Counted from the stretch's first letter, positions 35,713 to 44,508 are shown. The stretch is DNA of 47,365 nucleotides from CAUZIB01 sp963578805 (GCA_963578805.1 CAUZDY010000023.1:1-47365); one strand, 5' to 3'. The notes: a model not told the origin generated them from the letters alone. Program-made: numbers and translations.

Positions 35713-36636
35713 TTACTGGTTCACGAATAGATAGCCAGTAATGCTCGTCAAACGTCCCTCTTCAACCTCAAAATCACTATATTCGCTAGGCACCCGATAC
35801 GAACCAACAAACTCTTCGACGGATCGATCAGACGCGTCTGCCTGTTGGGCCTTAGCCACAACGTCGTTGTAGAACCCACTCGAATCAACGAAATCACTCC
35901 ACGTAAGCACGGTCGCAGCGTGGCCAGGTATCACCGTGTCAACATTCCTGATTCCTTCAACCGCCTTTTGCAGCGTCGAACCAAAGTCAGTCGCACTTCC
36001 ATTTCCATTCACAGCATCAATAAACGGCAAACCTTTACGGGCAAACATGTCCCCGGTGTGCATTGCACGAACACCACGGAAAACGACAAACGTATCGCCG
36101 TCCGTATGGCCGCGTCCAAAGTAATACAGGTCTATCTGATCCGCCCCACTAAACAACGACAACTGATCCGAATACGTTGTCTTCGGTAGGTATTTCGCTG
36201 TCGCTCCCTTAAATGCATCACAATTTGTTACCGGTTCGCAGCTTGCCCGGGCCATCTGCACCCGAGCATTCTCATGCACAACAAAGTTGACCGTGTCAGA
36301 AAATTCCACATTACCACCACTGTGGTCATAGTGATTATGCGTATTAATAATCGTCGTCACTGGCTGATCGGTGATTCGTTCAACTTCTGCGAGAATGTCC
36401 TGCCCATACCCATTAATCTTGGTGTCAACAAGCACCACTCCACTGCCTGTCACAAAAATCGCAGTATTTCCACCACCACCCATCCCATCCACGGAGGAGG
36501 CATTAGACAGCATGTAGAGATTCTCAGCAACATCATGCAGTTCCAGTGCCGCACGCTGTTGGCGAGCTTCCTGTGTCGAGACAGTCAAGAGGGTCCCCAC
36601 TATTGCCAGTGTCGCCATGCAAAAACTACGTCTCAT
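35713..36636 (-). CDS. Exported MBL-fold metallo-hydrolase, second copy
   Basis: 307 residues from ATG 36636, placed by GGAAGG upstream and the signal MRRSFCMATLAIVGTLLTVS; a longer frame to 36783 would put an implausible Arg-rich leader ahead. The MBL domain has the zinc motif IINTHNHYDHSGGNVEFSD, IFVTGSGVVLVDTKINGYG, GRGHTDGDTFVVFRG and VIPGHAATVLTW. A C-terminal part of about 60 residues ends GYLFVNQ. The sequence differs clearly from the 7704-9173 protein. Likely operon with the VOC gene. Substrate unknown. Confidence 0.87.
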   Translation of the reverse strand: MRRSFCMATLAIVGTLLTVSTQEARQQRAALELHDVAENLYMLSNASSVDGMGGGGNTAIFVTGSGVVLVDTKINGYGQDILAEVERITDQPVTTIINTHNHYDHSGGNVEFSDTVNFVVHENARVQMARASCEPVTNCDAFKGATAKYLPKTTYSDQLSLFSGADQIDLYYFGRGHTDGDTFVVFRGVRAMHTGDMFARKGLPFIDAVNGNGSATDFGSTLQKAVEGIRNVDTVIPGHAATVLTWSDFVDSSGFYNDVVAKAQQADASDRSVEEFVGSYRVPSEYSDFEVEEGRLTSITGYLFVNQ

Positions 36637-36704
36637 CCACACGCCTTCCAGACCGGCCAATAAAACTCGCCGATTCTCTGAATCCACAACAACGGTGACC
36701 GCAC

Positions 36705-37697
36705 CTACCTCGTTTCCGTTGAGCCGTCTTCTGCCCGCCCCCCTGTGAGAATCCCCTCCATGCCGTAGTTCCCCTCGTGGCACGCGTACTCGAAGATCGG
36801 CTGATCTATACGTGCAAAGGGATAAGCGACCGTCCAGGATCTCGTGTACATCTGTGGGTCGCTGACCTCTATCTCGTATTCCATAGTCTCCTCGTCAACA
36901 CGTGTAAAACGCTCGACGAGGCGCATGCCCTCTCCGGAACCACTAGCCGAGTTAAAGGTCGACCACGGCTGCAGTGAGCTCACCTTGTCATGGACATTCG
37001 TGGTCGTCACTACTAGGGAGTCACCATCCCAACGTCCTCGCGCCACCCCATTCCACTGGCCGATATTCTCTGAGACCGCCGGAAGATCATCCAACGGGAT
37101 GATGCGAGTCTCATGAATTTGCTCATGGACTATCGCGACATAACCAGGCGCCTGAAACACCTGGAAGTTGTTGTTGTAGCCACGCGGAAACATAGCATTC
37201 GGCATTCCGCCACGCGTCACGCACCGCTCCCAGATATGGCGGTCCTCCCAGGAGTCATCTCCTCGTGTGTCACCGTTAGACCTGGCAATCTCTCCCACCG
37301 GCGTCAATGGTGGAAACCGGCCGTCTGGTGGATCGACCAGCATCGACGTCCGATTTGTGGGTGTTCCTCTTTCATTCCAGAAACTGTTGTAAGAAGCAAC
37401 GTTCCCACCGGCGACGGTTCTGCGGCGTTCTGCGAGTAAGACCTCTTGCGCGCGGGCCGAGGCTTCTCCGCGAAGTAGCGCGGTTTCCTCGTCGGTCAGC
37501 GTGGTTCTTCCTTGATACCCGTCAGGTCGCTCCATTGGAGTAACCCCAGAGGAATGCCAGACTCCCTGCAGGTCGGGCTCGCCCCACGGCGTTCTCGGTG
37601 CCGTTGCAGTCTCCGGCTGAGCACCAGCGAACATTGGCGTCATTACCACAAAAGCCACGACAGTAAATGCCAAAGCGACATATCGATAGTTCATCAT
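36705..37697 (-). CDS. Exported protein of the W-G-x-P-D-L-x-G-V-W family, paralogue 1
   Basis: 330 residues. Signal peptide ALAFTVVAFVVMTPMFAGAQ. The mature part opens TPWGEPDLQGVWHSSGVTPM and later has SMLVDPPDGRFPPLTP, a WERCVTRGGMPNAMFPRGYN segment with one Cys, HETRIIPLDDLP, and FEYACHEGNYGMEGILTGG at the end with a second Cys that may pair with the first. The same landmarks appear in 44492-45565. The family is common in Acidobacteria-like genomes but has, to my knowledge, no known function. Start: two adjacent ATGs with AGGGAGGG upstream. Confidence 0.8.
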   Translation of the reverse strand: MMNYRYVALAFTVVAFVVMTPMFAGAQPETATAPRTPWGEPDLQGVWHSSGVTPMERPDGYQGRTTLTDEETALLRGEASARAQEVLLAERRRTVAGGNVASYNSFWNERGTPTNRTSMLVDPPDGRFPPLTPVGEIARSNGDTRGDDSWEDRHIWERCVTRGGMPNAMFPRGYNNNFQVFQAPGYVAIVHEQIHETRIIPLDDLPAVSENIGQWNGVARGRWDGDSLVVTTTNVHDKVSSLQPWSTFNSASGSGEGMRLVERFTRVDEETMEYEIEVSDPQMYTRSWTVAYPFARIDQPIFEYACHEGNYGMEGILTGGRAEDGSTETR

Positions 37698-37802
37698 CCC
37701 TCCCTAGTCCATGGCGCAGATGCCTCATCATGAACCAGGCTGCACCTGCGTGCAAGACAGGACGAAAGGACAAGAACGAAGGACCACCTCAGTGTTAAAC
37801 CG

Positions 37803-37919
37803 AACAATGGCGACTATAAATTTCGATCGCGTATGTAGATATATCAAGATCGCTCGCGGTTTTTGGATCTGAATAAATCACCCCAGTAAAAATGGACGAC
37901 CGGGGTATCTAGACCCCCA
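37803..37919 (-). repeat. Dispersed repeat R2, copy 1
   Basis: On the minus strand: GGGGGTCTAGATACCCC hairpin, GGTCGTCC, five T, then the conserved TGATTTATTCAGATCC and AAAAACCGCGAGCGATC. Compare copies at 38903 and 44363. The stem plus T-run looks like a terminator. No minus-strand gene ends beside it; it sits upstream of the SGNH gene. Confidence 0.6.
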
Positions 37920-37932
37920 CTCCCGCCATAAC

Positions 37933-37946
37933 CTGGAATATTCCAG
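37933..37946. promoter_or_regulatory. Perfect 14-bp palindrome CTGGAATATTCCAG
   Basis: Lies 113 bases upstream of the SGNH hydrolase start and just beyond repeat R2 copy 1. A perfect 7+7 palindrome with an AT centre is typical of a dimeric regulator site. Confidence 0.4.
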
Positions 37947-38059
37947 AACAGCCAGACCGATCTGAGCCCAGCTCGGCGGGATGTAGGGTCGCGCGTTATG
38001 ATGGAGCGTTTGCGCAAGATGTTCCCGTTACGGTTTCCGACAGACCCTGGAGGTTTGCC

Positions 38060-38770
38060 ATGAAGATCCGATATGCCTCGGCGTGTGCGGCCGTTATGCT
38101 CGTCGTTGGCCTTGTGTCGACGGCCACGGCGCAAAGAACGAGCGACCCGTCCCGATGGGCAGACGCCATCGCGGCGTTCGATGCCAACGCCGCCTCTCGG
38201 CCCAGCGGCGCGATCGTGCTCACCGGTAGCTCCAGCTTCGCCCGGTGGCGGACCATGGAGGCTGACCTGGCCCCACTCACCGTCGTCCCCCGGGGGTTCG
38301 GTGGCAGCACCATGGCCGACGTGCTTCACTACGTGGACCGGCTGGTGCTGCCCTATAAGCCCCGCGCGGTGGTCATCTACGAGGGCGACAACGACACTTT
38401 CAGCGCCGTGTCGCCGGAGACGATCGTCACTCAGCTCAGGGCGATCATCTCGAAGATCCACGCCGCGCTGCCGGATACGCGTGTGTATGTGCTCGCAGTC
38501 AAGCCGAGCTTGGCCCGGGTGAAGGTCTGGGACAGAGCGCAAGAGACGACCGACCTCTACAAGGAGCTTGTCGCCGGCGATGACCGACTGCACTTCATCG
38601 ACGTCGCCACCCCCCTGTTGAAGGCGGACGGAACGGTGATGGACGACGTCTTTGTGGACGATGGCCTCCACCTCAACGACAAGGGTAACCGCATCTGGGC
38701 AACGGCGATCAAGTCGATCTTGATGGCGATCGAAGCCGAGTTCGAGATGGTGAAAGCCAGCGGACAGTAA
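38060..38770 (+). CDS. Exported SGNH/GDSL-family hydrolase
   Basis: 236 residues. CTGGAGG before the ATG and the signal AAVMLVVGLVSTATAQ. SGNH blocks: IVLTGSSSFARW (block I nucleophile Ser), PRGFGGSTMADVL (block II Gly), VIYEGDNDTF (block III Asn) and DDGLHLNDKGNRIWA (block V Asp and His). Such enzymes cut acetyl or acyl esters on glycans or lipids in the periplasm. A long antisense frame over the same DNA has shadow composition and is not called. Confidence 0.92.
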   Translation: MKIRYASACAAVMLVVGLVSTATAQRTSDPSRWADAIAAFDANAASRPSGAIVLTGSSSFARWRTMEADLAPLTVVPRGFGGSTMADVLHYVDRLVLPYKPRAVVIYEGDNDTFSAVSPETIVTQLRAIISKIHAALPDTRVYVLAVKPSLARVKVWDRAQETTDLYKELVAGDDRLHFIDVATPLLKADGTVMDDVFVDDGLHLNDKGNRIWATAIKSILMAIEAEFEMVKASGQ

Positions 38771-38902
38771 CCGGATGAGAGGGCTCGCCCCAGACGGGCA
38801 GCAGTCTCTGATGATGAACCCACGTTCGCCTGGCGGGATCGTGGCTACCAACGACGACGGGTCTGATGATGACTTCTCATAAAGCGAATTCCCTTGCAGC
38901 GC

Positions 38903-39053
38903 GGCGTCGATGATGCCTCAGACCGAAAAACGGCGGCTATGTGATTCGGGCGGATATAGAAATATATTCGGATCGCTCACGGTTTTCGAGTTCGAATAAA
39001 TCGAGCGCTGAAAAAAGGCCGACCGGGGGGGGCGATGATTTCACGGGTCCCCT
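38903..39053 (-). repeat. Dispersed repeat R2, copy 2
   Basis: Starts 14 bases past the 3' end of the minus-strand gene at 39067. Minus-strand order: GGGGACCC...C8 stem, GGTCGGCC, six T, GATTTATTCGAACTCGAAAA, CCGTGAGCGATCC, and TTTTTCGGTCTGAGGCATCA. The last block and CGTCGATGATGCCTCAGACC (plus strand) are shared almost exactly with copy 3. A run of eight G (plus strand) is at about 39025-39032. Confidence 0.65.
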
Positions 39054-39066
39054 GTTTGGTATCAAA

Positions 39067-39600
39067 CTACGGTACACAGACTTCGGTCAGCCAGTCTCGT
39101 AGCGTCGAAAGCGAATAGCGGTTCTGCCAGCTGATGCCGTACGCGCGTGTCATCTGACGATGACTGACATTGAGCACCCCGTAAATAGTCCCAGTGTGGT
39201 CGGAGATAACTGGCGGAACCTCCGCTGCCGGGTTGCACGCACTTAAGTTGTAAAATGCTTCGCGCCCTCCGTACTGGCCGACGCTGTTTCGGATACTCCA
39301 ACGAGAATATGCGACGCCATACGTGCCCTGTTCATTGAATACAGAGTCAAACTCGAATTCCCCGCACGTGAGGCAACCCAGGTAGGTGTCCTGCAGCAAC
39401 GTCTCATCTTCCCCCCTCAGATACCTGCCGTATGAAAGAAGACTCGCTCCAAAGAGCATCAGTCCGGATGCCCGTCCCTCTGCGAGAACGTCGGGACTTA
39501 CCGCTTGCGGAACTGGGTTGAAGGCCAAGTCGAGGCCTTGCCTCAACTTATCCCGAACAGCAACGCTGCAACTTGAGAGGAAGGAGCGCGCCAAGGACAA
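39067..39600 (-). CDS. Protein of unknown function, Cys-containing
   Basis: Up to 177 residues. The only in-frame start before the conserved region is TTG at 39600; no ribosome site is seen, so the true start may be inside. The conserved part reads TYLGCLTCGEFEFDSVFNEQ, GTYGVAYSRWSIRNSVGQYG, YNLSACNPAAEVPPVISDHT and GTIYGVLNVS. Repeated W/Y-N-x-x-G-x-Y-G turns resemble a family of small secreted or surface proteins in Bacillus and others; function is unknown. Repeat R2 copy 2 starts right after the stop. Confidence 0.65.
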   Translation of the reverse strand: MSLARSFLSSCSVAVRDKLRQGLDLAFNPVPQAVSPDVLAEGRASGLMLFGASLLSYGRYLRGEDETLLQDTYLGCLTCGEFEFDSVFNEQGTYGVAYSRWSIRNSVGQYGGREAFYNLSACNPAAEVPPVISDHTGTIYGVLNVSHRQMTRAYGISWQNRYSLSTLRDWLTEVCVP

Positions 39601-39787
39601 TCACATATAGCTCGACACAATAGGCGTGGCAGACCTTCACATCCAATCTCCAAGTCCGAATAGTCTTGCGGCACACCCCATAACCTTATTGAGGAGGGGG
39701 CGGCGGAGGCGTTGGGCTTCGGCGATCTGGGCGGGGCATGAGTCACCGCAAAAAGAACATCTTAAGCCTAACTGGCATAGCTCACTC

Positions 39788-39991
39788 TTATCGTAGTACT
39801 TCTTGCCGCGAATGACTTCTTCCGGTAAGTGTCCAAAGACTCAAGGCCGATGCTAGCGCACAAAGCAGACTAATGCGCAGAATGTAGCCCTCTGGGTCTC
39901 CTTGTTGTGACCCATAGACAAACCCTCTCAACGTCGTTGCAGACAACACGGCAAACAGAACGGTCGAACAAGAGAGCAGGAGTTGTTTCAT
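39788..39991 (-). CDS. Small two-helix membrane protein
   Basis: 67 residues from ATG 39991, chosen over an ATG four codons earlier because GGGGGA sits at the right distance. Helix 1 QLLLSCSTVLFAVLSATTL, a short loop with GDPEG, helix 2 ISLLCALASALSLWTLT, and a basic end. No family recognised. It lies just after the Sel1 remnant on the same strand. Confidence 0.5.
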   Translation of the reverse strand: MKQLLLSCSTVLFAVLSATTLRGFVYGSQQGDPEGYILRISLLCALASALSLWTLTGRSHSRQEVLR

Positions 39992-40028
39992 TCTGTCCCC
40001 CATTGTTTCAGTATCATTCTCTTTGGGC

Positions 40029-40184
40029 TTACGCCTCACGCGGGTGCGCTTTAAACCACTCACGCGACAGCTTCTGGCCTTCGGCGCGTTGCTCAGGATT
40101 GAGCCGCTCACCGATGGTATTACGCCGCTCGGCGTATTGTTCTCGTTGCGATACGTCGATATAGGTCGTCGCGAGGCTGAACCA
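40029..40184 (-). pseudogene. C-terminal remnant of a Sel1-repeat protein
   Basis: 51 codons from just after a TAA to TAA 40029-40031: WFSLATTYIDVSQREQYAER, then RLNPEQRAEGQKLSREWFKA and HPREA. This matches the tail of the intact Sel1 protein at 42146 (WFSLAATYADASQREGLAE and AREWFAAHPRE) very closely. The repeats before it are gone, so only the tail of a former paralogue is left. Confidence 0.8.
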
Positions 40185-40220
40185 TTAAAAACTGAAACTT
40201 TTACCCCTACCGATCGGCCT

Positions 40221-41204
40221 CTAAAAAATTGCGATCGGATTGAGAGGCGACCCCGTTCCGCCCTCCACCGGAATCGGCCCGGCCGTAATCATGAACTCCC
40301 AGCGATTCTCCTGGGCCGCTCTGTCCGCCAGAGCCTCGAGGTCCATGTTGTCGAAGATGTTGGTCCCGAACCCGGCAATCAACATCGTGTGGACCGGTTG
40401 TCTGATTCCCTCCACCATCGACGGCATCACGTCGGTGGCTGCGTCACTGCCAACGAATGCGACCCCCCGATCCTTGATCCATGGAAGCACCGACGCGTGC
40501 AGCCCGGCGCTGCTGTTGGATATCTGCCACGGTCCAAGCTCGGCTCGACGCGCCCACCGCCCGGTTCGCACGAAAATGACATCGCCAGGCGACACCGTGA
40601 TGCCGGCTTCTTGCTCCCACGCTTCGATGTCCTCGACGTAGATCGGTGTCTCGGGTTCGAGATACGGCACATCTTTGAGACGCGCAATGTCGAGTAGAAT
40701 GCCGCGCGTGACAATACCCGTCTTCAGGTTTTGGATACCGAGTTTTCCGCACCCGTCTGGAGTGCTCTCCGAGGGCAGGATGTCATTGCAGAGGCGGTCA
40801 TTCCAAAGAAAGTGGCACAGCGAATCGATGTGGCTGACACCGTAGCCGTGATACGTGAACTCATAGGTGTCACTTCGCAGGCTCTGACCCATGGTGTGGT
40901 TGAACGCCGCGTCAGGATTGTCCACCGCCTCGTCTGGTATCGGATTATGCGCCAACGATACCGTGACACCTCGGCGCACCAGGGCCGCCGCCTCACGCGT
41001 CTTCTCCTCGGTAATAAGGTTCATCGTGCCACGCTCGTCGTCGGCACCCCAGCGCCCCCAGTTGTTGTACTCCTGGAACAGGGCGTCGAATTCCTCGAGG
41101 TTGCGAGGCGTCCGCGGTTCCTGCGAATCGACGCCGGCTGCGCAGGCCACCAGCGCGATAAGTGCCCCCGCCCCTACGAGTGACATATTGCATTTGCGTG
41201 TCAT
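40221..41204 (-). CDS. Exported cyclase-family (kynurenine-formamidase-like) metal hydrolase
   Basis: 327 residues. GGAGCC before the ATG and a lipobox-like VGAGALIALVACAAG. Cyclase-family landmarks are WGADDERGTMNLIT, TYEFTYHGYGVSHIDSLCHF (a version of the H-x-G-T-H-x-D metal motif with Tyr-Gly in place of Gly-Thr), VSPGDVIFVRTGRW, and LHASVLPWIKDRGVAFVGSD. It would hydrolyse an amide or lactone with a metal ion in the periplasm; the substrate is not known. It lies 52 bases from the cupin gene on the same strand and probably shares its transcript. Confidence 0.88.
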   Translation of the reverse strand: MTRKCNMSLVGAGALIALVACAAGVDSQEPRTPRNLEEFDALFQEYNNWGRWGADDERGTMNLITEEKTREAAALVRRGVTVSLAHNPIPDEAVDNPDAAFNHTMGQSLRSDTYEFTYHGYGVSHIDSLCHFLWNDRLCNDILPSESTPDGCGKLGIQNLKTGIVTRGILLDIARLKDVPYLEPETPIYVEDIEAWEQEAGITVSPGDVIFVRTGRWARRAELGPWQISNSSAGLHASVLPWIKDRGVAFVGSDAATDVMPSMVEGIRQPVHTMLIAGFGTNIFDNMDLEALADRAAQENRWEFMITAGPIPVEGGTGSPLNPIAIF

Positions 41205-41256
41205 CTGTTCTGGCTCCTATGCTCTGCCCCGATCTTGGTGGTGACGGAATAGGTTC

Positions 41257-41892
41257 TTACCGTGTCGGTATCTGGAAGTCTGGTCCAAGCGCCGGGTTGA
41301 TGTAGTCATCAGCAAGCACCCGATCGGGGTCAGGGCGCACGCTCAGGTAGTCGACGTGAACGGGGACCTCGAGCCAGCCGTGAGGCGTGCCGGCTGGGAT
41401 GATGACAATGTCACCCTCCTTCACATGCTTGGCTACCCAATCCCCCACGATCATGCCGCTACAGGAAGGGCCGTTCAGGACTTGTGTCACATTGCCATCA
41501 GGAGCCGACCCATTACCGTTCATGATGTCACCACCGGTGACCAGTGTTCCCGAGCCAGAAACGATGTAGTACGTCTCAGTCTGGTGCAGGTGCATGATTC
41601 CGCGCGCCCTGCTGTTTCGGCGCGTGCCCGTCACGCCACAGGGCCGCTCAGAATTCTCAGTGCTCGTACCGCTTCCTCTGGCAACTGCTCCCCGGTGAAT
41701 GATGCCGACCGACAGGTTCAGCTTGCCAATGTCCCGGCTCACGATCTGCCGGTCGACACCCGGTAGCTCATTGACCGTTTACCACTGCTCCTCGGTGATG
41801 TAGGTGGCGTAGGTCTGGTCGCTCTGAGCCATCGCCGATGCTGGGAATGCCAGCAAGGGTGTGACGAGTAGAAATTTGATGCACTTATTCAT
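41257..41892 (-). pseudogene. Exported cupin-domain gene with a premature TAA after the signal peptide
   Basis: From ATG 41892 (GGGGAACTCC upstream) a signal peptide (FLLVTPLLAFPASAMAQ) and YATYITEEQW are read, then TAA at codon 38 (41779-41781). The frame continues without further stops for 173 codons: TVNELPGVDRQIVSRDIGKL, IMHLHQTETYYIVSGSGTLV and VIIPAGTPHGWLEV, a complete cupin with both metal motifs. A GTG inside (41742) could give a cytosolic 161-residue product without the signal. AAA, GAA or CAA to TAA is the simplest change. Confidence 0.75.
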
Positions 41893-42145
41893 GGAGTTCC
41901 CCTTATTCTGGTGCAGCCCACATGCAGGCGGCGGCGGTCGGATTGTCGGCTAAATGCACGCATTCTATGCCCTCGAGTGGATGGGCTTCACTGTGACCCA
42001 CGGCACCAGCCGCGCCGCTTTCCGATGGTGTCTTGGCTCGGTCAGCTCTACTACAGCTGGGCGGCGGGCTCAAAGCTGCCGATCGCGTCGAAGTGGCGAC
42101 CGAAATTACCGTCAAACGACCCTGGTAGCGAAGAGGTGACGGGCG

Positions 42146-43264
42146 CTACTCACGCGGGTGCGCGGCGAACCACTCACGCGCCCGCTTCTGACCTTCGTCG
42201 AGTTGCTCCGGGGTAAGACGCTCAGCGGCGAGGTCACGCCGCTCGGCCAACCCTTCTCGTTGCGATGCGTCGGCATAGGTGGCCGCGAGGCTGAACCATT
42301 TGTATGCTTCGACGTCGTCCTGCGGTACGCCCTCGCCGATGGCGTACAAGACGCCAAGGTTAATCTGCGCAACCGCATGCCCTTGCTCCGCAGCCTGCCG
42401 ATACCACGCCACCGCTTCCACAGCGTCCTGCGGCACGACCTGGCCTGTGTTGTACATCACGCCAAGGGTGACCTGCGCAGCCGCATGCCCTTGCTCCGCA
42501 GCCTGCCGATACCACGCCACCGCTTCCACAGCGTCCTGCGGTACGCCCTCGCCATTGGCGTAGCTCACGCCAAGGTTGAACTGCGCTAACGGGTGCCCTT
42601 GCTCCGCGGCTTGGCGATACCACGCCACCGCTTCGACGACATCCTGCGGTGCGCCCTCACCGTCGTCGTACATCAAGGCAAGGTTGTACTGCGCGACCGC
42701 ATACTCTTGCTCCGCGGCCTGGCGAAACCACTCCACCGCTTCCACAGCGTCCTGCGGTACGCCCTCGCCGTTGGCGTACATCACACCAAGGTTGTGCTGC
42801 GCCTGCGCATACCCTTGCTCCGCGGCTTGGCGATACCACGCCACCGCTTCGACGGCGTCCTGCGGCACACCCTCGCCGGTCTCGTACATGACGCCAAGGT
42901 TGCTCTGTGCCGCCGCGTACCCTTGCTCCGCGGCTTGCCGAAACAACGCCACCGCTTCGACGGCGTCCTGCGGCACACCCTCGCCGGTGGCGTACATCAA
43001 GCCAAGGGTGACCTGGGCCTCCGCATCCCCGGTATTTTCACGGGTTCGGACCGCCTCGATGCTGCCGTCTTGAGCAGGTTCGGGCGTCTGGGTGTCTGGC
43101 ATCTCAGCGTCCCCGGCATTTTCACGGGCTCGGACCGCCTCGATGCTGTCGTCTTGAGTAGCGTCGGGCGTCTCAGGTTCGGGCGTCTCAGCGCATGCAG
43201 CGCCACCCACCAGTAACGCGGCCATCCCCGCGAGTGCCAACCGGCGACGCATTAGAGGAGACAT
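42146..43264 (-). CDS. Sel1-repeat lipoprotein-like exported protein, paralogue 1
   Basis: 372 residues. Signal ALAGMAALLVGGAACAE with a possible lipobox. A linker of about 60 residues holds a tandem copy (DSIEAVRARENAGDAE and GSIEAVRTRENTGDAE), then about eight Sel1 repeats of 36 residues (AQVTLGLMYATGEGVPQDAV, EAVAWYRQAAEQGYAQAQHN) and the tail AREWFAAHPRE. The repeats are so alike that the antisense frames stay open too. Sel1 proteins are helical adaptors that bind partners in the envelope. The 40-base leader matches that of 45977-46996. Confidence 0.92.
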   Translation of the reverse strand: MSPLMRRRLALAGMAALLVGGAACAETPEPETPDATQDDSIEAVRARENAGDAEMPDTQTPEPAQDGSIEAVRTRENTGDAEAQVTLGLMYATGEGVPQDAVEAVALFRQAAEQGYAAAQSNLGVMYETGEGVPQDAVEAVAWYRQAAEQGYAQAQHNLGVMYANGEGVPQDAVEAVEWFRQAAEQEYAVAQYNLALMYDDGEGAPQDVVEAVAWYRQAAEQGHPLAQFNLGVSYANGEGVPQDAVEAVAWYRQAAEQGHAAAQVTLGVMYNTGQVVPQDAVEAVAWYRQAAEQGHAVAQINLGVLYAIGEGVPQDDVEAYKWFSLAATYADASQREGLAERRDLAAERLTPEQLDEGQKRAREWFAAHPRE

Positions 43265-43304
43265 TCCGGTCAGTCTACGCCTCTCGTGGTGCGTTTGCTA
43301 CCCG
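43265..43304 (-). promoter_or_regulatory. Leader conserved between Sel1 paralogues, copy 1
   Basis: CCGGGTAG...GAGAGGCGTAGACTGACCGG directly before the ATG. GGCGTAGACTGACCG and CGGGTAG(A/C)AAA recur at the same distance before the other Sel1 gene (45937-45976). There is no standard ribosome site in either, so the conserved block may itself direct start or carry control. Confidence 0.45.
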
Positions 43305-43480
43305 GTCACTATCCGGTGTGGTTTTGGGATATTTCGACGATCTGGGGTGGTTCCCTGGGCGCTGTATTTGCAGGCTAGCCACCAGCCGGCGACAGGATGC
43401 CCTGACCAGGGTGTCGCCTACCAGGGTCTAAGCACTCTGATCTCTGAATCGATTTCGATACGGTGTGCGGCTTTCAGCCC

Positions 43481-43707
43481 TCACCTGTCATTCGGCACAC
43501 AGTCCCACACCCACTTGCACTGTAAGACGCCGTCGTCGTCGCGTTCGCATTGACACCGCGCCACCAGGTCCTTGCAGCCCAGAGGTGTGAGCGGCTTGAG
43601 GGGCTGCAGACCACACCACTCTGCGTCGCACATACCGGCTCAGGATTCGCTAGAACCAGTCCCAGGCTCAGGACGACGGAGACGCCGAAGAGGATACATA
43701 GCTTCAT
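43481..43707 (-). pseudogene. Cysteine-rich secreted microprotein, frameshifted
   Basis: ATG 43707 with a good GGGGGAGGGCTC ribosome site begins a signal peptide (LCILFGVSVVLSLGLVLA) followed by NPEPV. After GGTATG the frame that makes sense shifts by two bases: CDAEWCGLQPLKPL, then LGCKDLVARCQCERDDDGVL and QCKWVWDCVPNDR to TGA 43481. An extra TG in ATGTGCG, or one missing base, explains this. The mature peptide would be about 50 residues with eight cysteines, suggesting a disulfide-rich extracellular peptide. Confidence 0.65.
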
Positions 43708-44362
43708 AGTGAGCCCTCCCCCAATACACGTGTTTCCGAACTCAGACTCTTCGTTATCTGGAAGTCTCTTCACATAGAGACTGCGTGAACTAGGCTCCTC
43801 CTGCGACACGATCGCGTCAACGGGGACGGGGGTGACGGATGCGCGTGTGGACTTACCCTCCATCGACCCACGGCTCTCCGTCTCGCTATGTGTGATCACT
43901 TTCACAGAGGCTCTGCGCGCTACGTCATGGTGAGCCTGGTCGTGACTGCCTACACTGACATCATCGAATGCGGATGAGCCGCAGACGGACACAGCAGCAC
44001 TGACAGACGAGCAGTTAGAAGGAGTCGCAGGGGGCTTTATTGTTGGTCCCATTGGTGGGCGTATGCGGGGTAGTTACGTATCAATCAGCCCTGTCCCCAC
44101 CCCGATCCCAAAGGTTCTCTTCCCACGCGGCCGTGCAAGGCTTGATGTTGGGCCGGTTGGTGTCGTTAATCCGGACAGCATGTGAAGACGGGCCTATATG
44201 GTCGACGTTCCCCCGGCTAGCTGGACGCAGTGAACGGTGGGTGCATCCCTCTCCTCCTCCTTGAGGGCCGTGCCCACCTGCCGGGCTTCTCGCCAGGACA
44301 GAGACAACTCGCGAGGGAGGCGTTGGCTTATGCGATGACGCAAGACTGAACCCCGGTACAGC
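43708..44362. other. Intergenic gap
   Basis: No supported gene. At 43803-43838, ATCGCGTCAACGGGGACGGGG resembles the core of the R1 left module but is short. A frame upstream of the microprotein stays open to 44052, but its sequence looks non-coding. Confidence 0.5.
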
Positions 44363-44508
44363 CCGGCGTCGATGATGCCTCAGACCGAAAATAGCGGGTA
44401 TGTGATCCGGTCGCCTATATAGATATTAGCAACCCCCGCCGCGGTTTTCGGATCCAAATAAATCGGGCGAGCAAAAAAGGAAGTCGAGGGTCTACTTGGA
44501 CCCTCTGT
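44363..44508 (-). repeat. Dispersed repeat R2, copy 3, forming a terminator-like stem
   Basis: Minus strand: GAGGGTC-CAAGTA-GACCCTC, a perfect 7-bp stem that includes the last codons and stop of the gene at 44492, then GACTTCC and TTCCTTTTTT. After it GCTCGCCCGATTTATTTGG, GATCCGAAAACCGCGG and GGTCTGAGGCATCATCGACG match copy 2. The stem arms differ in sequence from copy 1 but still pair. Confidence 0.65.

Noticed and set aside
37844..38851. 335-codon minus-strand frame over the SGNH gene
   Set aside because: The plus-strand gene has all SGNH blocks, a signal peptide and a ribosome site; the antisense protein has shadow composition.
42051..42149. Minus-strand 32-codon peptide containing GSFDGNFGRHFDAIGSFEP
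   Set aside because: Reads like a gene tail, but it is too short to support and overlaps the Sel1 stop; may be another remnant.
42146..43264. Regularly spaced DNA repeats that could look like a CRISPR or satellite array
   Set aside because: The period is 108 bases, it is in frame throughout, and it encodes Sel1 repeats; there are no unique spacers.
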